A stretch of 64,000 nucleotides of DNA from Timema cristinae (GCA_039000515.1 JBCFYV010000001.1:62215267-62279266), one strand, 5' to 3'. Numbered from the stretch's first letter, positions 35,739-44,400 are shown. Numbers and translations: made by a program. The notes: generated by a model from the letters alone, not told the origin.

Positions 35739-36449
35739 TTATCTAGTACGAGTCCCATCCCCACCGACTCGTTTCAGATGCAGACGTAGTGATATCGTCT
35801 CGTCTCTAAAGTTGATGATATCACCTCGTTCGTCAACAAGTCGTACCGTGATAGACTCTATTACTCGCTTCGTTACCGGAAGGTAATTGATATTGCTAGT
35901 CGCTTCCACTATCTTATAGCCTGGCGGGACGGTCATGCTGAACTCGTGCAAGGTATGACTCGGTTCTCCGTTGACGTAAGCTCCGCTAGCGAGACTGCAT
36001 TCTACGCGGATCACATTCACATGAAGAATATTCACAGTATTGGTAGATATGTGCGTCTTCCCTGCAGGAAGTATGACCGAGTCGAACCCTAGCAAGGATG
36101 CAAACGTGCCAGGTCGGGTAAAGTCGATAGGTTTATTGCAAGTGATATAGCTCTTTAAAGTGCTAGGGTCACCGATAATCGAGAGCTTTACGTTACTCGG
36201 GACTTCCCTTCGCAAGAATCGATCCAACGCCTCAAGTTCATAGGTGCCTGGAGGGACTGTATACTCTTTACCGTCGCAATAAAATTTATTATTACGCTCG
36301 TCAATGTTCGGTATGGAATTGAACGTGGCCAGATTGATCAGTCCGATGAACCATTCTTCTTCACGATTCTCTTCTCCGAGCAGGATATGCGGGAAGTAGT
36401 TCTCTGTCAGATTTGAACTCTGACCTGTCAGTGTAAGCGTCATAGACAT
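35739..36449 (-). CDS. Minor capsid (penton-like) protein
   Basis: 236 residues, intact, ATG at 36449. Typical Polinton penton features: SMTLTLTGQSSNLTENYFP at the N-terminus, LINLATFNSIPNIDERNNKF, VPPGTYELEALDRFL, FTRPGTFASLLGFDSVILP, then a beta-rich C-terminal domain with HEFSMTVPPGYKIVE and ITVRLVDERGDIINFRDETI. Known Polinton pentons are single jelly-rolls that occupy the capsid vertices. It lies between the protease and the major capsid gene on the same strand. No premature stop is seen. Confidence 0.85.
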   Translation of the reverse strand: MSMTLTLTGQSSNLTENYFPHILLGEENREEEWFIGLINLATFNSIPNIDERNNKFYCDGKEYTVPPGTYELEALDRFLRREVPSNVKLSIIGDPSTLKSYITCNKPIDFTRPGTFASLLGFDSVILPAGKTHISTNTVNILHVNVIRVECSLASGAYVNGEPSHTLHEFSMTVPPGYKIVEATSNINYLPVTKRVIESITVRLVDERGDIINFRDETISLRLHLKRVGGDGTRTR

Positions 36450-36467
36450 ATTTACTAAGTTCGAACG

Positions 36468-36828
36468 TCAGCGCGAGTATTTAAGGAAGGCTAAACAAAG
36501 ATGACCGCATAAAACGGTACCGTACTCTTGATACCGAGTATGATTATAGGTGATGGGTATTCCTCCGAGATAACGAACAAGTTCGAGCGGCGGCCTTAGA
36601 TCACAGAAACTATCGAAATAATCGGCCCGTCCACCGTTTTTCTTATACGCCACCCAATGCGTACCCTTACCGTTATCATCATCAAGATTGATGATGGCGT
36701 TCTCTATCTTCCAAGGAGTACCGCTAGGTAAAGTATCTCTCGCAAATACTCCTCTAAAGAAAGGGATTTTTAACTCGGCGGCGTACTTGTGCAGATCCGT
36801 TTCAGTAAGGGCACGTTTAGGTAGTCAT
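36468..36828 (-). pseudogene. Adenain-like cysteine protease, start codon out of frame
   Basis: Processes capsid proteins in the virion model of Polintons. The open frame runs from 36824 to the stop at 36468 (about 118 residues): LTETDLHKYA, FFRGVFARDTLP, then the triad H (GTHWVAY, residue 56), D (YFDSF, residue 71) and C (LCGHLC, residue 106), with Q99 for the oxyanion hole. All catalytic residues are present. The only nearby ATG (36828-36826) is one base out of frame, and in the protease frame the codon there is TGA. So initiation appears to be broken by a one-base change, or the protease depends on the upstream frame, which is the same as that of the PLA2-like gene. Confidence 0.75.
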
Positions 36829-36833
36829 TTTAT

Positions 36834-37433
36834 TTTCGGGTAAGGCCGTAGATACATGCCTTTTCCCATAGCGATAGCTTCGAGCGTACGATTATGCCTC
36901 TGAGCCTCGTTCAATTGTTTCGTATTCGCCTTAGCACTTTGTACCGCCTTCGTGATTCCTGCAGCTCATCCAGCGACGGCTCCAAGCGCTGCGATCAAAG
37001 GTAGTATAGGTAGAATTCCACCCTTCTTCTTACGGCGTCTAGTAGTAGTAGTAGTAGGACGTCGTTGACGACGTTGAGTCTTCTTCTTCTTTAGACCTGA
37101 ACCCATCTTGACTTTAGCTTTCATCGCGTTGGTGACTGCCCACGCGGGGGCTTTCTCACCCAACTTTGAGTCAGGTGCGAGTAATCTTTTCCACGATTTC
37201 TCGATAAGTTCACGATCTGCCGTATGACGTCCTGCAAGATCTTTCACCTTGGAGTATGCGATATCGTGTTCTTTACAGTGTTGATCTAACTCGTTTATTC
37301 CAGGATCACCCCGTTTCAATCGTTTTTCCAACTTTGTTCCCGGTCCGCAGTACTGGTATCCAGGTATATGCGCTTCAAACGGTAGATTATTGATTTTCTT
37401 ATCCAACAATCCTCCCCCTCTTCTTCGTCTCAT
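36834..37433 (-). pseudogene. Phospholipase A2-like capsid protein, one internal stop
   Basis: ATG at 37433; the long open part ends at TGA 36968-36966 (155 residues). It has the calcium loop YQYCGPGTKL (residues 26-35) and the catalytic pair CKEHDIAYS (His56-Asp57), as in the PLA2 domain of parvovirus VP1 and of Polinton homologues. A basic stretch and a hydrophobic one (GGILPILPLIAALGAVAG) follow. Beyond the TGA the same frame continues with family-like sequence (RHNRTLEAIAMGKGMYLRPY) to about 36834, so the stop truncates the C-terminus. In viruses this domain modifies membranes during entry; that role in Polintons is inferred. Confidence 0.75.
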
Positions 37434-37494
37434 GACACGTACTGATTAGCATTTATATAGGTGTGCGCATTATATAGATGAAGTAGTAGTCAAC
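37434..37494. promoter_or_regulatory. 61-bp divergent promoter
   Basis: The space between the starts of the minus-strand capsid cluster (37433) and the plus-strand ATPase cluster (37495). It holds TTATATAGG (about 37453) and TTATATAGATG (about 37472); on the minus strand these read CTATATAA. So each direction has its own TATA-like box in a very short shared promoter. Confidence 0.6.
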
Positions 37495-38187
37495 ATGCGG
37501 CTCGAGAAACAGACAGATTCTTTAACTGTACACAACAACGATCACGATGAGGGTGGAGCTTTACCTCAGAGACACGGTACGTTGTTACCAGATACTATCC
37601 GCTGCATCATCTGCGGACCTTCGAATTGCGGTAAAACCAACACCATGATCAGTCTGTTGGAGGAACCTAAAGGCCTACGCTTCAAGAACGTGTACGTTTA
37701 CTCTAAATCGTTGTACCAGCCCAAGTATCAGCGTTTATCGAAGGTCCTCTCACTCGTTGAAGGTATGGGCTATTTCCCTTATTCCGACAACGCGGAAATT
37801 ATCCCACCGTCCGAGGCTGAACCCGACTCTGTATTCATTTTCGATGACGTCGCTTGCGATAAACAGTTTAATATACAGGCTTATTTCAGTATGGGTAGAC
37901 ATAAGGCCATAGACTGTTTCTATCTCTGTCAGACGTACTCGCGCATCCCGAAACAGATGTTGAGAGATAACGCTAATCTTCTCATCCTATTCAGGATGGA
38001 CGAAACGAATCTGAGACACGTCTACGACGATCACATGAACACAGATATGACTTTCCAAAAATTTAAGGAGGTGTGCTCACTGTGTTGGAAAGAGAACAAG
38101 TACGATTTTCTGGTGGTGAGCAAAGATCATGAGATCGATAAAGGACGATATCGCTACGGGTTCGATACCTTTATCTTGCACGATTGA
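37495..38187 (+). CDS. DNA packaging ATPase (FtsK/HerA, A32-like)
   Basis: 230 residues, intact. Walker A GPSNCGKT at residues 41-48; Walker B SVFIFDDV at about 112-119; a QTYSRIPKQML sensor stretch near 145. This family pumps the genome into preformed capsids of adenovirus-like and Polinton-like elements. It is the first gene of the rightward cluster, with 33 bases before the next gene. No break is seen. Confidence 0.92.
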   Translation: MRLEKQTDSLTVHNNDHDEGGALPQRHGTLLPDTIRCIICGPSNCGKTNTMISLLEEPKGLRFKNVYVYSKSLYQPKYQRLSKVLSLVEGMGYFPYSDNAEIIPPSEAEPDSVFIFDDVACDKQFNIQAYFSMGRHKAIDCFYLCQTYSRIPKQMLRDNANLLILFRMDETNLRHVYDDHMNTDMTFQKFKEVCSLCWKENKYDFLVVSKDHEIDKGRYRYGFDTFILHD

Positions 38188-38220
38188 GGTGAACGTGCGT
38201 TCAGTACACGGTAAGACATC

Positions 38221-39093
38221 ATGTCATCCATATCTAAATTCGGTCATAGTCTCTACAAATATAGATCTCTCATCGAGTCAGAGGGAAATCTAACTCTAAA
38301 CTCTCAAGGGTATTACGACGCTAGATCGAAAAGGATCGTCAACGTCGAGTCGCCCGTCACATCTAAGGATGCCTGTAACAAGTCTTACGTCGATAGGATG
38401 GATGCGAGGCATAGTAACGAGCAGATAATCGCTCTCAACACCGCCAAGGACCTCATCAAAGGACAGATGGAATCGCTGATCGAGGATTTGGAGAAGGATC
38501 GAATAAAATACGTCAACTTTGAGAAGAGCGCTCGTCAAGGGATGGAGGAGGTGCGGAAACTGGCTCAAGATCGTCTCAACGAAAATAAAACAACGCTTGA
38601 CGCTTTAAGTTCAAAGATGCTAAGCCTAGAGGAGGCTTTCGAGATGCATCGAACCATCTACAACGATTTTATAGCCGGAGGTGTACTACGCTTAAGGGGA
38701 GCAGATAACAACAAGCTTTACGATGCAGACGGCGTAGTTTTGCGAAACATAGGTATGCCCTCATTACCTTCAGACGCCGCACCTAATGCTTATGTAGACT
38801 CTATGGTTAATCGTAGTTTCATCTACATCTACTTGGATTCGAAACCTCTGAAGAAGGATGCAAGACATTTCGAATTGACTCTAACGGGTGAACGTGGTTA
38901 TAAGTTCAAGAGGGCAGGCATCGTTTCAACGATGGTCATGAACTTGAAAGATATTATTTGCTTGTTGAATCTTAAAATTATCGACGATCCACCTTTCGAG
39001 GTGCTCAAAGATGACTCTATATCTTTCATGATAGAAAAACGCCCGACAACGTCTCAGATTTTACACGTAGAATTAGGTTTTACTTACGTTTAG
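38221..39093 (+). CDS. Fibre-like coiled-coil Polinton protein
   Basis: 290 residues, intact. Residues 38-58 (RIVNVESPVTSKDACNKSYV) and about 173-193 (LRNIGMPSLPSDAAPNAYVD) are two copies of a motif, NV-x-x-P-...-DA-x-N-x-x-YVD, common in trimeric phage and viral tail fibres. Residues 60-145 are strongly helical and probably form a coiled coil. The C-terminal ~90 residues are beta-rich. It lies between ATPase and DUF8207-like genes. A surface fibre or trimeric structural protein is the best inference; no family is certain. TTCAGTAC at about 38199 resembles an arthropod initiator. Confidence 0.65.
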   Translation: MSSISKFGHSLYKYRSLIESEGNLTLNSQGYYDARSKRIVNVESPVTSKDACNKSYVDRMDARHSNEQIIALNTAKDLIKGQMESLIEDLEKDRIKYVNFEKSARQGMEEVRKLAQDRLNENKTTLDALSSKMLSLEEAFEMHRTIYNDFIAGGVLRLRGADNNKLYDADGVVLRNIGMPSLPSDAAPNAYVDSMVNRSFIYIYLDSKPLKKDARHFELTLTGERGYKFKRAGIVSTMVMNLKDIICLLNLKIIDDPPFEVLKDDSISFMIEKRPTTSQILHVELGFTYV

Positions 39094-39141
39094 ATATAAT
39101 GAACCGTTTCTTCACGGTAAGAGACATTCACACCTTACATC

Positions 39142-39879
39142 ATGACGACGAAGGTCGCGGAGGATATCATAAAAGCTAGTAAGATTATTAAACGAAAGTA
39201 TAAACAACTACGTGATGCCCGGCACGAGTCTGAGCACGTCGCGAATGAAACGTTCAAACCTATCACGGATCCTCTAAACAGGATGGTGAAGGCGCTCGCG
39301 GAACCTGAGGAGACGGAAGCCCCGCCCGAGAGATCGCAGAGCAACCATTTATTGGATACTTATCTTTATTCCTCTCACGCACATTCCGATAAGACATACG
39401 GAGTCCGTCATGAAGGTGACTCTACCAAGCTCGGAGATACGCCTATCGTATTCAACGGGAGAGACGGTACAATACTCCTTAACAATAAGACGGTACCGTA
39501 TACTCGAGGACTATTAGAATTACTTTTCAGAAGAGCACCTGCCCATTATACTAAGGAGGATCTGAAAGTATACAAGTTTATGCTTGAAGAAACGAACGCG
39601 CATCGGTTGAGAAACGAACCGTACGCTCGTATCAAGAAGCGAGCCGGATCAAAGTATTCGTTAATCATCAAACCTATGTTTGAGGAGGAGCTTGAGGGTG
39701 AGGGTTTATACAAGATGGAGACAGGAAGAGGGGTCGATTATACCTATTGGGACGATCCTAACGAATTGGTCGATCGATTACGACTCTTGCGCGCATCTAC
39801 CGAGGCTGGTCATTCCGCTCACCATAACGAGATCGTTTCTATCATTGAGGAATTACGCGAGGCGGGAATTATCGTATAA
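39142..39879 (+). CDS. Conserved Polinton protein (DUF8207-like)
   Basis: 245 residues, intact. The C-terminus has YWDDPNELVDRLRLLRAS and HHNEIVSIIEELREAGII, which I recognise as the conserved end of a protein repeated in many arthropod Mavericks (InterPro name from memory, DUF8207). The N-terminal 60 residues are helical and basic-acidic; the middle has IVFNGRDGTILLNNKTVPYT and a LLELLFRRAP stretch. The function is unknown. Its stop codon lies inside the TATA box of the integrase gene downstream. Confidence 0.8.
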   Translation: MTTKVAEDIIKASKIIKRKYKQLRDARHESEHVANETFKPITDPLNRMVKALAEPEETEAPPERSQSNHLLDTYLYSSHAHSDKTYGVRHEGDSTKLGDTPIVFNGRDGTILLNNKTVPYTRGLLELLFRRAPAHYTKEDLKVYKFMLEETNAHRLRNEPYARIKKRAGSKYSLIIKPMFEEELEGEGLYKMETGRGVDYTYWDDPNELVDRLRLLRASTEAGHSAHHNEIVSIIEELREAGIIV

Positions 39880-39881
39880 AG
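39874..39881 (+). promoter_or_regulatory. TATA box of the integrase gene, overlapping the upstream stop
   Basis: GTATAAAG, 32 bases before the integrase ATG at 39913. The TAA at 39877-39879 that ends the previous gene is part of the box. The same octamer precedes the next gene at 40881. Confidence 0.6.
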
Positions 39882-39912
39882 ACGTACATCTCTTCTGTAC
39901 TTTATCACAATC

Positions 39913-40839
39913 ATGTCCGGCGTCAAGTGGGAGATTGCGCGTGAACTTCATCGTCCGGCAAGACGACGATTTCCTCGAAGACACGTTAGCGTACGAGGCT
40001 TGAACGAGCTCCTTCAGGCCGATCTGGTGGAGATGATACCCTACTCTGGATCGAATAAGGGCTTCAAGTACCTTCTCACCGTCATCGACGTGTATTCCAA
40101 GAGGGCTTGGGCCGCACCCGTCAAGACTAAGATGGGTAAGAACGTCAGCACCGCAATGGCTCTCCTCCTCGACAAGGTGGGTTTACCTCGCGTACGTCAT
40201 CTCCAAACGGATAATGGTACAGAGTTTTACGACCCGGAATTCAAAACGCTCATGAAGAGAAAGAGAATCAATCATTATTCTACATACAGCAACATCAAGG
40301 CTAGCGTCGTGGAACGATTCAATCGTACGCTCAAGAACATGATGTGGAGGAGGTTCACGGCTAAAGGTTCATATCGATGGATCGATATGATCGATTCCTT
40401 ACTGGACGAATACAACCGTACAGTACACTCGACCATAAAGATGAGACCTATAGACGTCAAGGACGATAGACTTTTACATACCGTCTATAAACGTTTCAAG
40501 ATGTTAGATTCCACGCCGAACATTTTTAAAGTAGGTGATATAGTTCGTATCAGCAAGTATAAGGACGTTTTTGAAAAGGGTTATACCGCGAACTGGTCGA
40601 CCGAACTGTTTAAAATACGTAACGTCGTCGAGACTAATCCCAGGACCTTCCTACTCGAAGATATGAAAGGTAATCCTATCACGGGAGGTTTCTACGGTAA
40701 GGAGCTTAGAAAGACTTCGTATCCGGATGTTTACCTCGTAGAGAAGATAATCAGACGTTCTGGAAATAGAGCGTACGTCAAATGGTTAGGGTTCGACTCG
40801 TCTCACAATTCGTGGATCGAGGCGAAGGATATAGTGTAG
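39913..40839 (+). CDS. Retrovirus-type integrase with C-terminal chromodomain
   Basis: 308 residues, intact. Catalytic triad D37 (LLQADLVEM), D100 (LQTDNGTEF) and E134 (SVVERFNRTLK). The core is followed by a beta-barrel region (FKVGDIVRISKYK) and, from about residue 272, a chromodomain (YLVEKIIRRSGNRAYVKWLG then SWIEAKDIV). In Polintons this enzyme cuts the TIR ends and joins them to the target with a 6-bp stagger, matching the duplication seen here. The chromodomain could tether insertion to modified histones. No lesion is seen. Confidence 0.95.
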   Translation: MSGVKWEIARELHRPARRRFPRRHVSVRGLNELLQADLVEMIPYSGSNKGFKYLLTVIDVYSKRAWAAPVKTKMGKNVSTAMALLLDKVGLPRVRHLQTDNGTEFYDPEFKTLMKRKRINHYSTYSNIKASVVERFNRTLKNMMWRRFTAKGSYRWIDMIDSLLDEYNRTVHSTIKMRPIDVKDDRLLHTVYKRFKMLDSTPNIFKVGDIVRISKYKDVFEKGYTANWSTELFKIRNVVETNPRTFLLEDMKGNPITGGFYGKELRKTSYPDVYLVEKIIRRSGNRAYVKWLGFDSSHNSWIEAKDIV

Positions 40840-40880
40840 AAAGAGGGGAGGGCGCGTTCCCCCCTTCCTCCATCCCGAGC

Positions 40881-40888
40881 GTATAAAG
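40881..40888 (+). promoter_or_regulatory. TATA box of the last Polinton gene
   Basis: GTATAAAG, 34 bases before ATG 40923, followed by TCATTC at 40914-40919, which fits the arthropod initiator. Confidence 0.6.
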
Positions 40889-40922
40889 CGGACGCGAGGC
40901 GGGGAGACGTATCTCATTCAAC

Positions 40923-41554
40923 ATGTTTAGGCAGTTGGGTTACCGTCTGGAGGACATGAGCGATATTAAGATTTCGAACGGCGGTTTAGAATACCATATC
41001 GCGCGGACCGACAAAGGTTACAGCGAGTGCTGTGATTCTTCCGTGCACTGGCTCGGATGCCATAATCCCGGAATGTGGGAATCGAGTCAGTCTGTCGAAC
41101 GCTGTTCTAGCGCTTGCCCGGTCTACAATCTTAAGGAAGGAGACGACCCGCTAATTCTCCGGGAATCGAATCGGTCCATCGAACTCGGTTCTACAGCTTT
41201 CCCGAGGACGAGCCGGAATCGAGTCAGTCCGGTGAACGTAGTTCTACAGCTTGGCCCGAGGAGGAGGAAAACGCTTTGTGCGTCGAGTTGGACCGAATCG
41301 AGCGTGAGGAACTCGATCGGGTCAAGCACGTCTCTGAACTTGGAAAATTTCGTACGTACAACGTTCGCCGCCTAGAAGGAGACGAAGAGATCAGTGAGGA
41401 TGAGGACGAACCGAACATCATAACGCTAGACTATGTAGGCAAAGTGCATCTGCCGGGTAAAAACTTTGGTGCGCGCTACAGGAGCCGCTTTAACGCTTCA
41501 CAGAGAGGACTGTTATATCTGGGTGAAGGCGAGTACGAACTGTTCAAGTGGTGA
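40923..41554 (+). pseudogene. Acidic Polinton protein, frameshifted
   Basis: The frame from ATG 40923 gives family-like sequence (MFRQLGYRLEDMSDIKI) to about 41150. The second frame, open from 41132 to 41554, carries acidic sequence (EEISEDEDEPNIITLDY) and ends LGEGEYELFKW. Both contain an ESSQS(V/G)ER motif, pointing to an internal repeat: GAATCGAGTCAGT occurs at about 41081 and 41217. One frame change between 41131 and about 41200 would account for the split. The function is unknown; its position at the right end of Polintons is often taken by accessory genes. Confidence 0.6.
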
Positions 41555-41700
41555 AGTGTTCTAACATGTTTAGACAAGACTTTAGAGAAAGATATTTTTT
41601 GTACGCATCCTGGGTGAAGGCGAGTACGAACTGTTCAAGTGGTGAAGTGTTCTAACATGTTTAGACAAGACTTTAGAGAAAGATATTTTTTTGTATGCAT
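41519..41700 (+). repeat. 91-bp tandem duplication over a gene end
   Basis: 41519-41609 and 41610-41700 are almost identical. The first copy holds the last codons and stop of the preceding gene; the second repeats them outside any gene. Confidence 0.9.
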
Positions 41701-42280
41701 CAAGTGAAAGACTATGAGGGAAAGAGAATTTATATGTATGTATCATCATAATCTTAAGAATATACTCGCTAAATAAAAAAGTAGTACTATTTATTTAAGT
41801 CCTTGATCGTAGAAATAAAAAGCTAAGGTCTATGTATGTTTCATTCGGAGCAAGAAAATATCATTTTAGATATGTTTTTTTTTCAGCCTATTCGAGGGAA
41901 GGAGGGCTATACCCGTCATCTCCTACTCTGAGAGAGAGAGAGGAGGAGAGAGAGAGACAGAGAGATAGAAAAGATCATTTTAGATATGTATTTTTTCAGC
42001 CTAGTCGAGGGAAGGAGGGCTATACCCGCCACCTCCTACTCTGAGAGAGAGAGAGACAGAGAGATAGAAAGCGGGGGGAAGAGAGAGAGACAGAGAGATA
42101 GAAAAGATCATTTTAGATATGTATTTTTCCAGCCTAGTCGAGGGAAGGAGGGCTATACCCGCCACCTCCTACTCTGAGAGAGAGAGAGAGAGAGAGAGGA
42201 GAGGAGGAGACAGAGAGATAGAAAGAGGGTAGGTGAGGAAGAGATAGAAAGAGGAGAGAAAGAGAGGGACATTTCTCCCT
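41701..42280. repeat. Polinton right subterminal repeats and GA microsatellite
   Basis: Three copies of a unit with ATTTTAGATATGTATTTTTT and GAGGGAAGGAGGGCTATACC (about 41862, 41969 and 42109), each ending in (GA)n. Non-coding; frames through it are artefacts. Confidence 0.85.
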
Positions 42281-42427
42281 CGTCTCTACGCAGCCGCGGA
42301 TCCAAGCCGCGGGAGGGGGAGGGGGGAATCCTGGAACACGCGAGACAACCGCGAGGGAGGAAATGGGGTGAGGGGAGCTATGGCGTCACTTCCGCATCCG
42401 TCCTGAAAACCCTAATTCCTTTCTACT
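42281..42427 (-). repeat. Right terminal inverted repeat of the Polinton
   Basis: 147 bp, the partner of 23259-23405. It ends CCTTTCTACT directly before the right ACTGTA duplication (42428-42433). Confidence 0.95.
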
Positions 42428-43808
42428 ACTGTATGCTTCTAATCTCTACTAACTATACCACAGGCTCATTAAGGTGAGGGTGTTGTCCGACGTCTCTTCT
42501 GGGATTACTTATTCTTTGAAATTCTTTTTGGCATTATTATGGGGGGAACTGTTTTCTAAATTTACCGTTTAGGCTTAACTTCGAGAGATTTAACTTGGTT
42601 CAGGACTAATGGGATTTAAGTGGCGTATCCACGGCTGTCAAAATTTACTTAGATCCTTTTGGTGCACCTTAAGTGCTATCTTCACTCTTACCTTAATCGG
42701 TCATACTTGGGGTGCATTCAACCGGGGTGTAAAATAATCTTTATATGAAACTAAACTTTGGTACTTTATTATGCTTTATGTGTTAGGCGTAAACACGTTT
42801 TGGAGGCGTTATGTTAGCGCAGGTTAGACTGAAATTGTTATTGAGAGCAGTCATTGGAGTTAAATAATGGGGACAGCCATTACGGCGTATTTGACGTTAA
42901 CTTGGAATTTGGTTGTATCTCTGATTTTTAGGCTGAGAGCATGGCTCTGTATTTAAATTTAAATTATCAGGTTCTTTATGTAAATATTAAATGAGTAGGA
43001 TTGTCGTCTCTCAGACACCAAGTATTATTGATGTGCCTCATAGGATTCTTCTAGCCGAAACATTAATAGAATTGGTCCTAAAATTGTATAGTAGGTTAGA
43101 CTTGAGTTATAAGTCTAGGATATACTTGCAAGCAGATGTTAAGGTTATTAAAATAACGACATATGATGTTTAACCATAGTTGTATGTATAGGTATTTGAA
43201 CTTAGTAACGTATAGTGATATAAGGTTTACTAGTTTAGGGTTTGATAAAATGTAACTAAAGCTTCAGCTCATGAAATTTAATCATGTTTATATGTAGTTA
43301 AGCTCGGTTACGTAAGTTAATGAAAGTGACGGCCTTGCGGTCTAATAGAGTTAACTTTATTTTGGGCTATCATGCTGAATTGTTAACTATAGCCAGTTAG
43401 GTCTTAACTTCATATTGATAATGAGTGGAGAGGTAAATGTATAGCATGTATGTGCTTAGGCTGCTAGGGTTAGTACGAGGACTCTACAAATTAGTATCTC
43501 GAAATATTGACATTATAGGCGAACCTCACCAATGAACTTGTAACCAGGTACCCACGGGTCGGATTTCTTTGAATGGACCCTGAACTGAACTTTAACTCTA
43601 AATTTAACTTTGTAATCTCTGGGTCATATCTTTAATAGAGTAAATTCCTATTATGAATATTTTCAGCTATTTAGCTATACTTTGACATTGTACTATGTTT
43701 GTTATTTTTGATATAACTAATAAACTTGTCAACATTATTTTCTTGTATCTCTTCTGCTCTCCTGCACGCTCCATTTGTTTTAAATAGATGAGGGTGAAAG
43801 ACGGTACA
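42428..43808 (+). repeat. 3' LTR of gypsy element 3, right part
   Basis: Continues the LTR with the duplicated ACTGTA and then the match to 16410-17785, ending GACGGTACA. Joined with the left part and counting the duplication once, the 3' LTR would be 1770 bp against 1771 for the 5' LTR. Confidence 0.95.
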
Positions 43809-43812
43809 ATTA

Positions 43813-44174
43813 CAATTAAAAAATGACATCTGGACGCAGGAATTGAACTTGGGACCTACAAACTATGTTTTGGTAGTTATTATAAAACAAATTCGTTACG
43901 TCTGAACAAAGGGGAGAAAATACATTAGAAAAAACATTTGACATGAAAGGACACAAAAAAGAGTGATTGAAAATGTAGGCCTATATGTGTGTTATGATTG
44001 TGAAGGGGTAAAGGGGGAGGGGGAATATTGATGTAGACATTCTGTACACAAATGCACATATTGTTATTGTCCATCTGGACACGTCTGTAACCTGAACCTA
44101 GACAATAGAGTAGTGGCTCTCAATTTATGTTTCGTGATGCCATTGTAGGTTGTCTGTACTATTCTTTTTTAAAC
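43813..44174. other. Spacer with a tRNA-like fragment
   Basis: No gene. CAGGAATTGAACTTGGGACC at about 43838 is a B-box-like motif in minus orientation, suggesting another SINE remnant at the gypsy insertion site. Confidence 0.35.
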
Positions 44175-44400
44175 TTTTTTTTAGCACCGAGTTTTGTTCA
44201 GGTTATACGCCTTTGTACTTTGTACTTTCTACTCTAATCTTAAATCTAGGACAGACACAAAATCCATCCCCGGCCGTCAAATTATCACTTGAAAGGGTAA
44301 ACCCACATTCCAACAATGATAAATTTCTCGGTCATGCCAAGAATCCAGCCCGGGACCTTTATCTCCGTAGATGGACGCAGTACCAACAGAACTAAGCTTC
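44175..44400 (-). repeat. SINE-like retroposon (family B), minus strand
   Basis: The tRNA-like head is at the right (CATGCCAAGAATCCAGCCCG GGACC, B box reversed). The body shares CTTAAATCTAG and GGGTAAACCCACATTCCAAC with the copy at 59448-59612. The left end resembles the common SINE tail seen at 25315 and 55822. Confidence 0.55.

Larger units (their letters stand above)
23259..42427. mobile_element. Maverick/Polinton, complete with TIRs and 6-bp target duplication
   Basis: A 19,169-bp element starting AGTAGAAAGG and ending CCTTTCTACT, with 147-bp inverted repeats and a perfect 6-bp duplication ACTGTA (23253-23258, 42428-42433). AG...CT ends and 6-bp duplications are the known signature of Polintons. 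The gene set agrees: protein-primed DNA polymerase B, integrase, packaging ATPase, adenain-like protease, major and minor capsid proteins, a PLA2-like protein, a fibre-like protein and conserved accessory genes. Genes run plus, minus, plus around one convergent and one divergent junction. Confidence 0.97.
16015..43808 (+). mobile_element. Ty3/gypsy element 3, interrupted by a Polinton
   Basis: The element starts TGTAACGATC and ends GACGGTACA. A 4-bp duplication ATTA flanks it (16011-16014 and 43809-43812). It has a 5' LTR, primer binding site, gag, protease, RT, RNase H, integrase, polypurine tract and a 3' LTR into which a 19.2-kb Polinton is inserted. Without the insert it is about 8.6 kb. 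There is no env. By eye the LTRs differ at roughly 30 of 1770 positions, so the insertion is fairly recent, yet pol carries several stops and frame changes. Confidence 0.95.
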
